A DNA stretch of 64,000 nt from Nocardioides sp. B-3 (GCF_024703895.1 NZ_CP087968.1:1302001-1366000); one strand, 5' to 3'; counted from the first letter of the stretch, positions 38,786 through 49,314 are shown. Made by a program: numbers and translations. The notes: generated from the sequence alone by a model not told the origin.

Positions 38786-40394
38786 TCCAGCAGTCCCAGC
38801 TGGCGCCGGCGCTCGATCCCGCGCAGCCGACCCTTCTGCACCTTGCCGGTGACGGTGAGCGGCAGCTCGTCCACGACCTCGATCCGGCTCGGCTGCTTGA
38901 AGCGCGCCAACCGGGCGGCGGCGTGCTCACGGACCACGTCGGCGAGCCCGTCGCCCAGTCCGTCGGTGGGGTCGGCCTCCGCCACGACGTAGGCCACGAC
39001 GGCCTCGCCCGTGACGTCGTCGGTGACCCCGATGACGGCCGCGTCACGGACCCCCGACACCTCGCGGATGACGTCCTCGACCTCGGAAGGATAGACGTTG
39101 AAGCCGCTGACGATCACCAGCTCCTTGACCCGGTCGACGAGGAAGAGGTCACCGGTCGCGTCGAGGAAGCCGACGTCCCCGGTCGGCCACCAGCCCTCGT
39201 CGCTCGGGCCGCCCGAGCCGTCGGGCCAGTAGCCGCTGAAGAGGTTGGCGCCCTTGATCTGGATCTCGCCCGGGTCCTCGCTCTCGATGAGGTGGTAGGT
39301 CTCGTCGACGAGGCGGATCTCGATGCCGGGCAGTGCGGCCCCGACAGAACCGTTCTGGAGCGCCTCGGCTGCACAGCGTGCTGGTCACGACCGGCGACGC
39401 CTCGGTGAGGCCGTAGCCCCGGTGGACCGGGATCGCGGTGAGTGCGGTGAACTCCTCGATCACCTCGGGCGGCAGCGGCGCGGAGCCGGAGAGCACGAGG
39501 CGGACGGGGCCCAGCCGGTCGGCCGGGTCCTCGACGCCGCGCCAGTGGGCGAAGACCGGCGGGGCGATCGGCAGCACACTGACCGCCTCGTCCTCGATCA
39601 GGTCGAGGACGGCGACGGGGTCCCAGTGCTCCACGAGCAGCAGCTTGGCGCGGAAGCGCAGGACGCTGCCGAGCACCGCGTTGAGGCCGTAGACGTGGAA
39701 GAGCGGCAGCACGCCGAGCACCACGTCGTCGCCGTGGATCATCTGCGGCTCGACCTCGCCGACTGGGTCGATGTTCGCGAGCAACGCGCGGTGGGTGAGC
39801 ATCGCGGCGCGCGGGCGACCCGACGTGCCGCTGGTGTAGAGCAGGGCGGCCAGCTTCTCCGGGTCGCGCAGGGGCGGGATGTCGCGTGCCTCGGTGGCGA
39901 GCACGTCGGCGTACGCCACCTCGCCCTCGAGTGGCGCAGTGTCGATGACGACGATCCGCGGCCGGTGGGCGCGGCCGACGAGGTCGTCCTCGAGGTCGGT
40001 CTCGCCGCCGTCGAGAGCGGCGGTGACCTGCGCGCAGGCCGCGCGAACGGACTCCGAGGGACGACGGGTCGGCCACGACCAGCCGGGTGCCGGAGTCGGC
40101 GATCATCCGGGCCAGCTCGTCGGCGGTCGACCGCGGATTGACGGGTACGGCGACGACCTGCGCCCGCAGGACACCGAGGTAGCTCGTGACGAACTCGAGC
40201 CGGTTGCCGACCACGAGCATCACCCGGGCGCCGGCCGGGATCCCGAGGGAGCTCAGGCCGGTGGCGAACGACGCCACCTCCTCCTCGAGCTGCAGCCGGG
40301 TGCGGCCGCGACCGCCCGACTCGACCACTGCCAGTCGAGACGGCGCCTCCTCCGACGCACGGAGCACGAGGTCGGCGAGATCGGTCGGCAGCAT
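38782..40394 (-). CDS. AMP-dependent acyl-CoA synthetase (two frameshifts)
   Basis: This class I adenylate-forming enzyme activates a carboxylic acid as AMP ester and transfers it to CoA. Motifs are LAALLYTSGTSGRPRAAMLT, HRGYGLTEASPVVTS, GWWPTGDVGFLDATGDLFLVDR and the catalytic lysine of LPLTVTGKVQKGRLRG near the C-terminus. Extra bases near 40065 (CCC) and 39376 break the frame; corrected length is 536 residues. Long-chain fatty acids are the likeliest substrate but the sequence does not settle it. ATG 40394 (MLPTDLADLV) is preferred to a start 18 bp upstream. Confidence 0.85.
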
Positions 40395-40455
40395 GGGCCG
40401 ATACTTCCACACGTACTACGCCTGCGCGCAGGCTTGCGCGGCTACGCTGACCGAC

Positions 40456-41338
40456 GTGACGCCGCCTGAAAAACCCCGCCGACTGAACCTGCAGCAGCGC
40501 TCCACACTGGCCGGTGAAGCAGCAGCCGCGGCCGCCGAGGTGGAGACCGCGCTGGACATGCCGAGCGACGCCACCGGGGCCGCGTTCTTCGACGTCGACA
40601 ACACGGTGATGCAGGGCGCGAGCATCTTCCACCTCGCCCGGGGGCTGCACCGGCGCAAGTTCTTCTCGACCCGCGACATCATCGGCGCCGCCCGGAAGCA
40701 GACCTACTTCCGCGTGGTCGGCGTCGAGGACCCCGAGCACGTCGCCGAGGCCCGCAACTCCGCGCTGAGCTTCATCGCCGGGCACACCGTCCGGGAGCTC
40801 CGGGAGATCGGCGAAGAGGTCTTCGACGAGGGCATGCAGCACCGCATCTGGCCGGGCACCCGCGCCCTCGCCCAGCTGCACCTCGACCCGGGGCCAGCGG
40901 GTCTGGCTGGTCACGGCCGCCCCCATCGAGATCGCCTCGATCATCGCCCGTCGGCTCGGGCTCACCGGCGCGATGGGCACCGTCGCCGAGCACGAGGACG
41001 GCGTCTACACCGGCCGGCTCGTCGGCGACATGCTGCACGGCCCCGCGAAGGCTGAGGCGATCAAGGCGCTGGCCGCCCGCGAAGGCTCGGACCTGAGCCG
41101 CTGCTCGGCCTACTCCGACTCCTACAACGACCTGCCGATGCTCTCCATGGTCGGCACCCCGATCGCCATCAACCCCGACTCCAAGCTGCGCGCCCACGCG
41201 AAGGCGCAGGGGTGGCGGATCCGCGACTACCGCACCGGTCGCAAGGCCGCCCGGGCCGGCCTCGTGGTCGCGGCTGCGGCCGGCGGAGTGAGCGGTGCCG
41301 TGGCGGCCGGCGCGGCCGTGCGGGCGCGCCGACACTGA
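40456..41338 (+). CDS. HAD-IB family phosphatase (one frameshift)
   Basis: The nucleophile motif [20 protein letters not shown] lies near residue 50. [12 protein letters not shown] is motif II, and [18 protein letters not shown] carries the metal-binding aspartates. This is the SerB-like HAD-IB group found beside acyltransferase genes in actinobacteria, possibly acting on a lysophospholipid or phosphate ester. A hydrophobic Ala/Gly-rich C-terminus ([20 protein letters not shown]) may be a membrane anchor. One extra base near 40893 breaks the frame before GQRVWLV; corrected length is 293. The start is GTG 40456. Confidence 0.82.
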
Positions 41339-41422
41339 GACGCGGTTCACAACACTCGACTGCGCACTTACTCTGGAGTAGCGGTCAGGTCCACGACCGC
41401 ACCCGGGAGGGGTTTCACGGAC

Positions 41423-42209
41423 ATGTGGCGCGACACGGACTTGTCGGCTGGGCTCGACGCTGCGGCGCGCCGTGGCACTGGCCCTGTCGCCGACCCTGCA
41501 GCCGTCCCTGACCCCGGCAACTGCCGCACCGCAGGGCCGACACTTCGCCGTACTCCTGTCCGAGGCGGCGACCTCACCGGCTGCAGGTCCCGGGGCCGGC
41601 GGTGGGGAGTACGGCGACGCCGACCGGGCCACGTCCTCGGAGGAGGACGAGGCGGACCGCAGCCGGCTGATCGCCCCGGTCGAGCTCGCACGCAGCGGCG
41701 ACAAGGACGCCTTCGGCCTGCTCTACGACCACTACCAACCCTCGGTCTACCGATTCCTCTACTACCGCACCCGGTCCGCGACGCTGGCCGAGGACCTGAC
41801 GGCCGACACGTTCTTCCGCGCGCTGCGCAGCATGAACAACTTCCGCTGGCAGGGGCGCGACTTCGGCGCTCGGTTGATGACGATCGCGCGCAACCTCACC
41901 ACCGATCACTTCAAGGCCGGCCGCACCCGCCTCGAGATGACCACCGAGGACATGAGCCTGCACGACGACGTGACCGAGGGACCCGAGTCGGCGGTGCTCG
42001 CCGGGCTGACCAACGAGGTGCTCCTCAAGGCCCTCACCGAGCTGCCGACCGAGCAGCGCGAGTGCCTGATCATGCGCTTCCTGCAAGGCCTCAGCATTGC
42101 CGAGACGGCCCAGCCCCGGGGCCGCTCCGACGGCGCCGTCAAGCAGCTCCAGCTCCGCGGTGTGCGCAACCTCGCCAAGCTGATGCCCGAAGGGATGCGA
42201 GACCTATGA
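41423..42209 (+). CDS. ECF sigma factor, BldN-like (one frameshift)
   Basis: Region 2 is DAFGLLYDHYQPSVYRFLYY and LAEDLTADTFFRALRSM, with the promoter-melting segment NNFRWQGRDFGARLMTIARN. Region 4 is LTELPTEQRECLIMRFLQGL followed by SIAETAQPRGRSDGAVKQLQ. The long N-terminal extension (Ala/Pro-rich) recalls the BldN group. ATG 41423 (MWRDTDLSAGLDAAAR) needs one base removed near 41470 to join ALALSPTLQ, giving 261 residues; ATG 41472 without it would give 245. The next gene is a DUF5667 membrane protein, the expected antagonist. Confidence 0.82.
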
Positions 42210-42318
42210 CGACTGGTCCAGTCCAGCGCGTAACTTCCTTCCTCACCGCGTCGTTTGGCTCGATGGAGGGGCACCGACCGGCTGCCACAGGCGGCCAGCG
42301 AACCCAAGGACAACAGCA

Positions 42319-43523
42319 ATGACAGGGCCTTTCTCGACGCGGCGACGTGCAGAGGAGTTCGACGCGGCGATCTCGCGTCCGCTCACCGAGCAGGATGCGA
42401 AGGATTTCGCTGCCCTGCTCGCCCTCGTGCGCGACCTGCGAGCGATGCCGCAGCCCACGCCACGATCCGACTTCGTCTCCGACCTGCGGGTGCGCCTGAT
42501 GGCGGAGGCCGACACGGCGCTGCTGCCGCAGGCCGCCCGTCCGCTCACCGCCACCGAGCAGCGGCTCATGCTCCCCGTCCGGTCCTACCGCCGCGACCGC
42601 CGGCTGGCCTGGCGGTCCTCGGGACAGCGGCCCTCCCGGGCGCCACCACCTCGATGGCCGTCGCCGCCCAGACCGCACTGCCGGGCGAGTCGCTCTACCC
42701 CGTCAAGCGGGCCATCGAGGAGGCGCAGACCGGCATCGCGCGCGACGACGCCACCCGGGGCCGGGCCCTCCTCGCCAACGCGCGTGGTCGGCTCGACGAG
42801 GTCCGCGACCTCACCGAGCGCGGCAACCCGGCCAGCATCAGTGCCGTCGACGCCACCCTCAAGACCTTCATCGACCGGGCCGGCGATGCCTCGGACGCGC
42901 TGCTTGCGGCGTACGCCGAAACCGGCGACGAAGCCCTGATCACGGAGCTCCGCTCGTTCACGGCTTCGAGCATGGACCGCCTCTCCGAGCTGGAGTCAGA
43001 GGTGCCCGAGTCGGCGCGCGGGGAGCCCGGTCGAGGCCGGGGAGTCCCCCGGCCGGCATCGACCGCCGGGCCAGCGTGGCCTGCCCGGTCTGCGGTGGCT
43101 CCGTGACGTCGATCCCGCCCAACCTGCTCTCCGCGGGCAATGCGTCGTCCAGCGTGACGACGGTGATCGTCGCCGCGAGCCAGAACCCCGGCCTGCTCGA
43201 GCCGGTCGAGCCGGTCGTGCCCGAGCCCACCAAGCCCGACCCGGTCTCCGGGCAGGGAGACCGACAACCTCAAGGTGCCCGACCTCGCGGTGCCCACCCC
43301 GACTCCCACGGCCACCGCGTCGCCGACGCCGACCGTTCCCAAGGTCGACGTGAAGAAGCCGGTCAACGACGTCACCCGGGCTGCTGACCGGCGACCTGTC
43401 GACGGCCCTCGGCGGGCTCCCGGTCACCGACCGGTGCTCACCGACGTGGGCACCACGCTCGACGGCACCGTCGACGGGGTGCAGGGAACGGTCGACGGGG
43501 TCACCGACCCCGTGCTCCCCTGA
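42319..43523 (+). CDS. DUF5667 membrane protein, probable anti-sigma partner (four or more frameshifts)
   Basis: A cytosolic N-terminus (MTGPFSTRRRAEEFDAAIS, DFVSDLRVRLMAEADTAL) leads to a helix around GLAVLGTAALPGATTSMAV. The DUF5667 core follows (QTALPGESLYPVKRAIEEAQ, RGRALLANARGRLDEVRDLT). After that come a CPVCGG motif, a Thr-Pro repeat (PTPTPTATASPTPT) and a tail with repeated GTVDGV. Extra bases near 42605, 43024, 43252 and around 43380-43430 split it. The sigma factor lies 109 bp upstream. Anti-sigma function is inferred from this pairing, as for RsbN with BldN. Confidence 0.7.
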
Positions 43524-43537
43524 CGGCCACTGCAGGG

Positions 43538-44697
43538 TCAGCGGAAGACGTTCTGCCGTTCGCGCAGGAGGGTGTAGAGGGTCTGCTGGATCGTCTCGCG
43601 CACCCGGTCGGTGACGTTGAAGACCAGCATCGGGTCGTCGGCCTCGACCGCGTCGTAGGCGTCCGTGCGGATCGGCTCGCCGAACTCGAGCAGCCACTTG
43701 GACGGCAGCGGCACCGGGGCCGAGCGGTCCGAGCAGCGGGAAGAACGGCGTGATCGGGATGTAGGGGACTCCCAGCAACCGCGCCAGTGACGGGATGTTG
43801 CCGACGAGGGGATAGATCTCCTCGGCGCCGACGACCGACAGCGGGATGATCGGCACACCGGTGCGCAGCGCGGCCGAGACGAAGCCACCACGACCGAAGC
43901 GCTGCAGCTTGTAGCGCTCGCTGAACGGCTTGCCGATGCCCTTGAAGCCCTCGGGCCAGACGCCCACGAGCTCGCCACCCGACAGCATGCGCTCGGCGTC
44001 CTCGCTGCAGGCCGGGGTCGCGCCGCCCTTGCAGGGCCGGGGTGCTGACAACGGGCAGCTTGAAGACCGGTGTCGGCGCCGAGGGGGCGCAGGAACCGGC
44101 CGGTCTCGTCGTGGATCTTGAGCATCGTCATCAGGCCGTCGACGGGCACGGTGCCGGAGTGGTTGGACACGACCGGGGGCGCCACCGGTGGCCGGGATGT
44201 TCTCGACGCCGCGGACCTCGACCCGGAACCACTTCTCGGCGATCGGGCGCAGCGCGGCCAGCATGAACCGCTCAGTGATCTCGGCGTCGAAGCCGTATTC
44301 GTCGACGACGTATTCACCCGAGAGGCGACGGCGCATGAAGGCCATCATCTCGGCCGGGCGCGCTCCCACTGGTCGCCGAAGACCTCGACCGACGCGCCCC
44401 GGAAGGCGGAGAGCCAGTCGCCGATCGGCACGCCGGCCAGCGGGTGACGCTCCTCGCTGGTGGCGGCCGGACGGGACTCGGGCTCGGTGGCGGGCGTCTC
44501 GGGCACGGCCGGCTTGCGGGCCGCCGGCTTGCGCAGGGCCGCCGCCTTCTTCGCGGACTGCTTGGCGGGGCCGGCCGGAGCTGCGCGCGGCCGAGGACGG
44601 GCGGTCGCGACCGGTGCCGCGACCGGGGCGGCCGCTGGTGCCGATCGGGATGACACGGGCGTCGGAGTCGCGCGTCGGAGTTGATGGCGTCAGACAC
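43538..44697 (-). CDS. Lysophospholipid acyltransferase family protein (several frameshifts)
   Basis: A long Ala/Pro/Lys-rich N-terminal region (AKQSAKKAAALRKPAARK) precedes an acyltransferase domain: FRVEVRGVENIPATGGAP, SNHSGTVPVDGLMTMLKIHD with the catalytic histidine, VGVWPEGFKGIGKPFSERYK and GVPIIPLSVVGAEEIYP. It probably acylates lysophosphatidate or a related lipid at the membrane. At least four single-base shifts are needed (near 44663, 44350, 44180, 44050 and 43720), so the exact sequence is uncertain. The GTG at 44697 overlaps the epimerase stop by 8 bp; these two genes and the HAD-IB phosphatase nearby suggest a lipid pathway. Confidence 0.75.
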
Positions 44698-45689
44698 GGG
44701 CCTCACCCTTCGGAGCAGGAACCAGTGTGTTGTCGCTGAGAGGCACACCGAGCGAGACGCCGAAGTCGGCGAAGGCGCTCGCGGTGGTGAAGCGGGGCTC
44801 GAAGCCCAGCACCTCGCGCATCCGCGTCGTGTCGACCCCGCGACCGTAGGTCAGGAAGCCGAGCTGCTCCGGCGAGAAGTCGGCGACCCGGGCCCGGCGC
44901 AGGACCGAGCCGAGGCGGCCGAGCGCGAAGGGCGGCAACGAGACGGTCGACTTGTTCAGGCGACGGATCGCCTGCGAGAGCATCAGCATGCCGTCGCCGG
45001 CGACGTTGAACGTGCCGGGGACATCGGAGACAGCCGCGTGCCTCAGCACGTCGAGCAGGTCGTCCTCGTGCAGGAACTGCAACCGCGGGTCGAAGCCGAG
45101 CACCCGCGGGACCACCGGCAGCCGGAAGTAGCTGGTGATGGGGCTGACGACGTGCGGGCCGATCACGTTGGCCGCGCGGATCGTGGTGACGTTGACGTCG
45201 GGACGCCGACGCGCGAAGCCGCGGACGTAACCCTCGACCTCGTAGACGTCCTTGGCGTAGCCGGAGCCGGGAACCCGCTTGGGTCCCATCTCCTCGGTGA
45301 ACATCGCGGGGTCACGCGAGCTGGCGCCGTACATCGTGGTCGTCGACTTCACGACGAGGCTCTGCAGCGTCGGCGACTTCTGGCAGGCAGCCGGGAGCTG
45401 CATCGTGCCCATGACGTTGAGCTCTTTCATCGTGTTGCGACCGCCGGCCGTGCCGGGGGTCGCGATGACGCTCATGTGGACGACGGTGTCGACGTCCTCC
45501 TTGGCGAGCACCTTCGCGATGACGGGGCTGCGGATGTCGGCGCGCACGAACGACACCTCGCCGATGTCACCGCGGGGCGGGACGACATCGACGCCGATGA
45601 CGCGATCTATGGACGGGTCGCTGGCGGCAGCGCGCGAAGCGGCGACCGATGTCCCGGGAGATCCCGGTGACCAGCACGACCCGTCCCAT
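44690..45689 (-). CDS. NAD-dependent epimerase/dehydratase (SDR) (one frameshift)
   Basis: An extended SDR with nucleotide motif GRVVLVTGISRDIGRRFA at the N-terminus, DIDRV-type acidic residue in RVIGVDVVPPRGDIGEV, SVIATPGT, and the YxxxK pair in GSGYAKDVYEVEGYV. The substrate is unknown; similar proteins sit next to acyltransferases in actinobacteria. One extra base near 45632 separates RRFA from AASDPSIDRVIG. The start at ATG 45689 lies 12 bp after the bS22 stop. Corrected length is about 332 residues. Confidence 0.82.
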
Positions 45690-45701
45690 AGCGGCAGGGG
45701 C

Positions 45702-45802
45702 TTACTTGCCGAGCTTGCGACGCTGCACGCGCTCTTCTTGAGCAGCTTGCGGTGCTTCTTCTTGGCCATACGCTTGCGCCGCTTCTTGATGACAGAACCC
45801 AC
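45702..45802 (-). CDS. Small ribosomal protein bS22 (AURKAIP1/COX24 domain), one base missing
   Basis: A GTG at 45802, with AAAGG 7 bases upstream, encodes VGSVIKKRRKRMAKKKHRKL, the almost invariant actinobacterial bS22 sequence. It then runs LKK and, after adding one missing base near 45733, RVQRRKLGK and TAA at 45702. The product is 33 residues and extremely basic; in mycobacteria it sits in the small ribosomal subunit near the decoding centre. As written the frame fuses into the downstream epimerase, so an automatic annotation may miss it or fuse the two. Confidence 0.85.
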
Positions 45803-45938
45803 GAAAAAACCTTTCACGAACCTGCGCGCTCGCAAACCGATGCGGGCGCGGCGCACAGGCAGGTGCCCGCGCGACCCGCACAGCCTACTGGCCGCGCGGG
45901 AAGCGAGAATCGGTGTCCGCGGAGGGTCTGCGCCGAGC

Positions 45939-46145
45939 TCAGCCTGCGTTGTAGAAGCTCTTGCGCAGGTACTCGTTGACGTCGTGCTCGGTCACTCGGA
46001 ACGAGCGGCCGACTCGGACGGCTGGCAGCTCCGCGTTGTGGACGAGTCGATAGACGGTCATCTTCGACACGCGCATCTTGGCGGCCACCTCGGCGATCGT
46101 CAGGAAGACGACGTCCGACATGTCTCCGAGCTGGTTGGGAGCCAT
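45939..46145 (-). CDS. bldC: BldC-like MerR/excisionase-type DNA-binding protein
   Basis: The intact 68-residue protein (MAPNQLGDMSDVVFLTIAEV) is a single winged helix: VAAKMRVSKMTVYRLVHNAE then LPAVRVGRSFRVTEHDVNEY. It matches BldC, which binds DNA as head-to-tail oligomers and governs development and stress genes in actinomycetes. The ATG at 46145 is chosen because conservation starts there; an earlier start would add a basic stretch. The 150 bp to the next gene (46146-46295) holds its promoter. bS22 and bldC are neighbours in many actinobacteria. Confidence 0.9.
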   Translation of the reverse strand: MAPNQLGDMSDVVFLTIAEVAAKMRVSKMTVYRLVHNAELPAVRVGRSFRVTEHDVNEYLRKSFYNAG

Positions 46146-46295
46146 TTGTGCACCATTCCTTCTGCGCAACGGCACCGGCTTCCCCCACCGGTGTCACAAG
46201 TTCGTGGCGCTCTTTTCGCAAAGATAGGGCCAATGTGACCTGTGGGGAAGGGTGTTACTAGAGAAACTTGTGGGACGTACGGCGTGTCGCGTTGA

Positions 46296-47480
46296 TTACG
46301 GGTACGGGTCGAGCCCGTGGAGGGGAAATATCTCGGTCCGCGTGGCCATGATCGCCCGGTCCAGCCGAGGTCTCGGGGTCGTAGCCGCCCGACCAGTCGC
46401 GATAGGCGGGGTTGCGGCCGTCGGTGAGTCGGTGCGGCGCCGTACGACCCAAGGTCTCCTCGACGTGGGCACGCCGGGCGGCGGGCGTCTCGGTGGCGGG
46501 CGAGAGGGGCGCGCCGGCGACGATCGCGAGCAGGTGCGTCCGGGCACGCGGCACCACCTCGACCGGGGGCGTAGCCGCCACCGCCGGTGACGACCCACTT
46601 GCCGTCGCAGAGCTCGTGGGCGAGGTCGTGGAGGGCGAGGTAGGCGGCGCGCTGGCCGTCGACGCTGAGCATCAGGTGGGCAAGCGGGTCCTCCATGTGG
46701 GAGTCGCAGCCGTGCTGGGTGACCGGGACCTGAGGCTTCCACTCGCGCAGCAGTGGCGGGACGACGGCGTGGAAGGCGCGCAGCCAGCCACCGTCGGCAG
46801 TCCCCGGCGGCAGGGCGACGTTGACCGAGGTCCCTTCGGCCCCCTCGCCGCCGGTGTCCTGTGGGAAGCCGGTGCCCGGGAAGAGCATCTGGCCGGTCTC
46901 GTGCAGGGAGATCGTCAACACCCGCGGATCGTCGTAGAAGATCTTCTCGACGCCGTCGCCGTGGTGGACGTCGATGTCGACATAGGCGATGCGCTCGACG
47001 CCGCTGTCGAGCAGGAACTGGATCCCGACGGCGATGTCGTTGTAGATGCAGAAGCCGCTCGAGCGGTCGGCCATGGCGTGGTGCAGCCCGCCGACGATGT
47101 TGGCGCTGTGCAGCGACTCGCCGCTCAGCACCTGCCGGCAGGCCTCGACGGTCCCGCCGACGACGTGCGCCGCGGCGGTGTGCATGTCGGGGAAGACGGG
47201 GTTGTCGTCGCTGCCGAGGCCGTGGGCCGCGTCCTCGCCCCCCTCGATCCCCATGCGCGTGACGGCGTCGATGAGTCCCCCGGGTGTGCACCGTGGCGAT
47301 CCGCTTCTCGTCGGCCATCGGCGCCGGCACCACGGTCAGTCCGGCCAGCACACCGAGCTCGTCGGCCGGGCGCATCGTGAGGTCTACCCGGATCGGGGAC
47401 ATCGGGTGCGACGGACCGAAGTTGTACTCCGTCAGCGCGGGGTCGAAGACGACCGACGCCGGTCCGGAGCAGTCCACCAT
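46296..47480 (-). CDS. acuC: Histone-deacetylase-like protein AcuC (three frameshifts)
   Basis: A class of HDAC-fold amidohydrolase that removes acetyl groups from lysines, for example of acetyl-CoA synthetase. It has VGGLHHAMADRSSGFCIYND with the catalytic histidine pair, RIAYVDIDVHHGDGVEKIFY with zinc ligands, and ISLHETGQMLFPGTG. The C-terminal part includes THLLAIVAGAPLSPATETPA and the end RTEIFPLHGLDPYP. Shifts near 47277, 46566 and 46363 are required; the corrected length is about 394 residues, typical of AcuC. The ATG at 47480 starts MVDCSGPASVVFDPA. Confidence 0.85.
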   Translation of the reverse strand: MVDCSGPASVVFDPALTEYNFGPSHPMSPIRVDLTMRPADELGVLAGLTVVPAPMADEKRIATVHTRGTHRRRHAHGDRGGRGRGPRPRQRRQPRLPRHAHRRGARRRRDRRGLPAGAERRVAAQRQHRRRAAPRHGRPLERLLHLQRHRRRDPVPARQRRRAHRLCRHRRPPRRRRREDLLRRSAGVDDLPARDRPDALPGHRLPTGHRRRGGRRDLGQRRPAAGDCRRWLAARLPRRRPATAARVEASGPGHPARLRLPHGGPACPPDAQRRRPARRLPRPPRPRPRALRRQVGRHRRWRLRPRSRWCRVPGRTCSRSSPARPSRPPPRRPPPGVPTSRRPWVVRRRTDSPTAATPPIATGRAATTPRPRLDRAIMATRTEIFPLHGLDPYP

Positions 47481-47553
47481 GTCGCGCAGGCTACTCCGAC
47501 GCGGCGGCAACCCCCGGTGAGCCACCGCTGGCCGGACGGTGTGGGATGGGCAC

Positions 47554-48223
47554 ATGCACGCGGTGATCTTCGACCTCGACGACACCCCCGGTCGACCACA
47601 CCTCGGCCGCCCGGACGGCCAGCATCGAGTGGGGTCGGGCCAACGGACTGGCCGGCAGCGACGAGGAGATCGCGCTCACACGGTCGGCGATCGCAACCCC
47701 GCACTACCGCGCCTACCAGCTGCGTGAGCTCACCTTCGACGGGCAGCGGCGAGCACGCGTGCGGGAGTTCCTCCCCCACCCGGACCTCGCGGACGACGCC
47801 GCCGCGGACGAGGCGTTCCTCGGCTACAGCGCGGTCTACCACGCCAGCTGGACCACCTTCTCCGATGCCGTCCCCGCCCTACGCCGGGTGCGGGCGGCCG
47901 GCCTGTGCGCTGCGGTCCTGACGAACGGCGACCACGCGCACCAGCGGCTCAAGCTCGAGCGGGTCGGGCTCGTCGACGACGAGCTGGACCGGGTGTTCAC
48001 GTCCGACGAGTTCGCCTTCGGCAAGCCCGACCCCGCGGCATTCCCGGGCGCGTGTGCTCGGCTGGGCGTCGAGCCCGGTGACGCCTTGATGGTCGGCGAC
48101 TCGTTGGTCGCGGACGTCGAGGGCGCCCTCGGCGCAGGGCTGCACGCCGTGCTGCTGGATCGTCGCGACGAGCACCCCTCGCACTCGCCCCGGATCCGGT
48201 CGCTGGACGAGCTGCGGTTCTGA
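47554..48223 (+). CDS. HAD-superfamily hydrolase (one frameshift)
   Basis: The nucleophile motif HAVIFDLDDTPVDHTSAA appears once one base is removed from ACACCCCCGGTCG near 47587. Motif II is CAAVLTNGDHAHQRLKL, the lysine is in FAFGKPDPAAFPGACARLG, and motif IV is ALMVGDSLVADVEGALGAG. This is the pyrimidine 5'-nucleotidase/haloacid dehalogenase-like subgroup; the substrate is unknown. Corrected length is 222 residues. It starts divergently from acuC and ends before palindromic element D. Confidence 0.8.
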
Positions 48224-48234
48224 TCGCCGTACGA

Positions 48235-48460
48235 CAGTGCTGGATCCCCGGCATCCTGAGGGGGACGATCCAGCACTGATCCGGGCCGACGACGTACCGA
48301 GAGTTCCTGCTGTCCCAGACGCTCGAGAGCAACAGGAACTCTCGGAAGGTCGGCCGCTACGTCGGCGTCCGCGAGGTTGCTACTCAACTGAGGCAGTTCG
48401 CGCCAGAAGCGGGCAGCGCCACGCTCAGTGCGTACGGCGCCGCGCTGAACTGCCTTCAGT
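48235..48460. repeat. Palindromic element D: three long hairpins
   Basis: This fills most of the 284-bp gap between two convergent genes. CAGTGCTGGATC (48235-48246) pairs with GATCCAGCACTG (48267-48278). CCGAGAGTTCCTG (48297-48309) pairs with CAGGAACTCTCGG (48333-48345). ACTGAGGCAGTTC (48387-48399) pairs with GAACTGCCTTCAGT (48447-48460) with one bulged base. Arms are 12-13 bp and loops 20-47 nt. No gene is seen in the gap. Confidence 0.75.
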
Positions 48461-48507
48461 CCGCAGCGTGACAGCGGGCTCGTCGGACTTTGCGCTGGCG
48501 GGAAGGC

Positions 48508-49308
48508 TCAGGATCCCTCGGCGAGCTCGCGCGAGCGGTTGCGGGCGGCCTCCATGGCGGCGAGGAACGCGGCGCGCACCTTGTGGATCTCCAGCTCACG
48601 CAGGGCGGAGGCCGTGGTGCCGCCGGGCGAGGTGACCTGTTCGCGCAGGATCGCCGGGTGGGTGCCGGTCTCGCGGAGCATCGTGGCCGAGCCGTAGAGG
48701 GTCTGGATGACCAGCTCCGAGGCGGTGGCGCGCGGCAGGCCGAGATGGACGCCGGCCTCGATCATCGACTCGACGACGAAGAAGATGTAGGCCGGGCCGG
48801 AGCCGCTGATCGCGGTGACCGCGTCCTGCTGCTTCTCGGGCACCCGCACGACCCGACCGGTCGAGGCGAGCAACGCCTCCGCCTCGGCGAGGTGTGCGTC
48901 GTCGCAGTGCGAGCCGGGCGAGATGGCGGCCATGCCCTCGTCGACGAGGGCGGGCGTGTTGGGCATGACCCGCACGACCGCGATGCCCTCGGGCACGTGC
49001 GACTCGATGAAGGCGGTGGTGATGCCGGCCGCCGGGCTGACGATCAGCTGGCCCGGGCGCAGCACCGGCGCGATCTCGCGGAGCACCGACTCCATGTCCC
49101 GGGGCTTCACGACCAGCGCGACGGTGTCGGCCTTGGTGGCCGCCTCGATGTTGGAGACCACGGCGACGCCGTACCGCTCCTCGAGCTCACGGGCGCGCTC
49201 GGGACGCTTCTCCCCCACCATGAGCTGGTCGACGCGTCCACCCGCCCGGACGAGCCCGGAGAGCAACATCTCGCCCATCACGCCGGCGCCGATGATGGCT
49301 GTGGTCAT
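48508..49308 (-). CDS. proC: Pyrroline-5-carboxylate reductase
   Basis: The enzyme reduces pyrroline 5-carboxylate to proline with NADPH. It is intact at 266 residues. The N-terminal Rossmann motif is TTAIIGAGVMGEMLLSGLVR; VALVVKPRDMESVLREI and VVRVMPNTPALVDEGMAAIS follow. The C-terminal signature is AISGSGPAYIFFVVESMIEA with TSPGGTTASALRELE. It lies 6 bp after proline dehydrogenase on the same strand, an operon of opposing proline reactions. Confidence 0.95.
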   Translation of the reverse strand: MTTAIIGAGVMGEMLLSGLVRAGGRVDQLMVGEKRPERARELEERYGVAVVSNIEAATKADTVALVVKPRDMESVLREIAPVLRPGQLIVSPAAGITTAFIESHVPEGIAVVRVMPNTPALVDEGMAAISPGSHCDDAHLAEAEALLASTGRVVRVPEKQQDAVTAISGSGPAYIFFVVESMIEAGVHLGLPRATASELVIQTLYGSATMLRETGTHPAILREQVTSPGGTTASALRELEIHKVRAAFLAAMEAARNRSRELAEGS

Positions 49309-49314
49309 GGCTGC

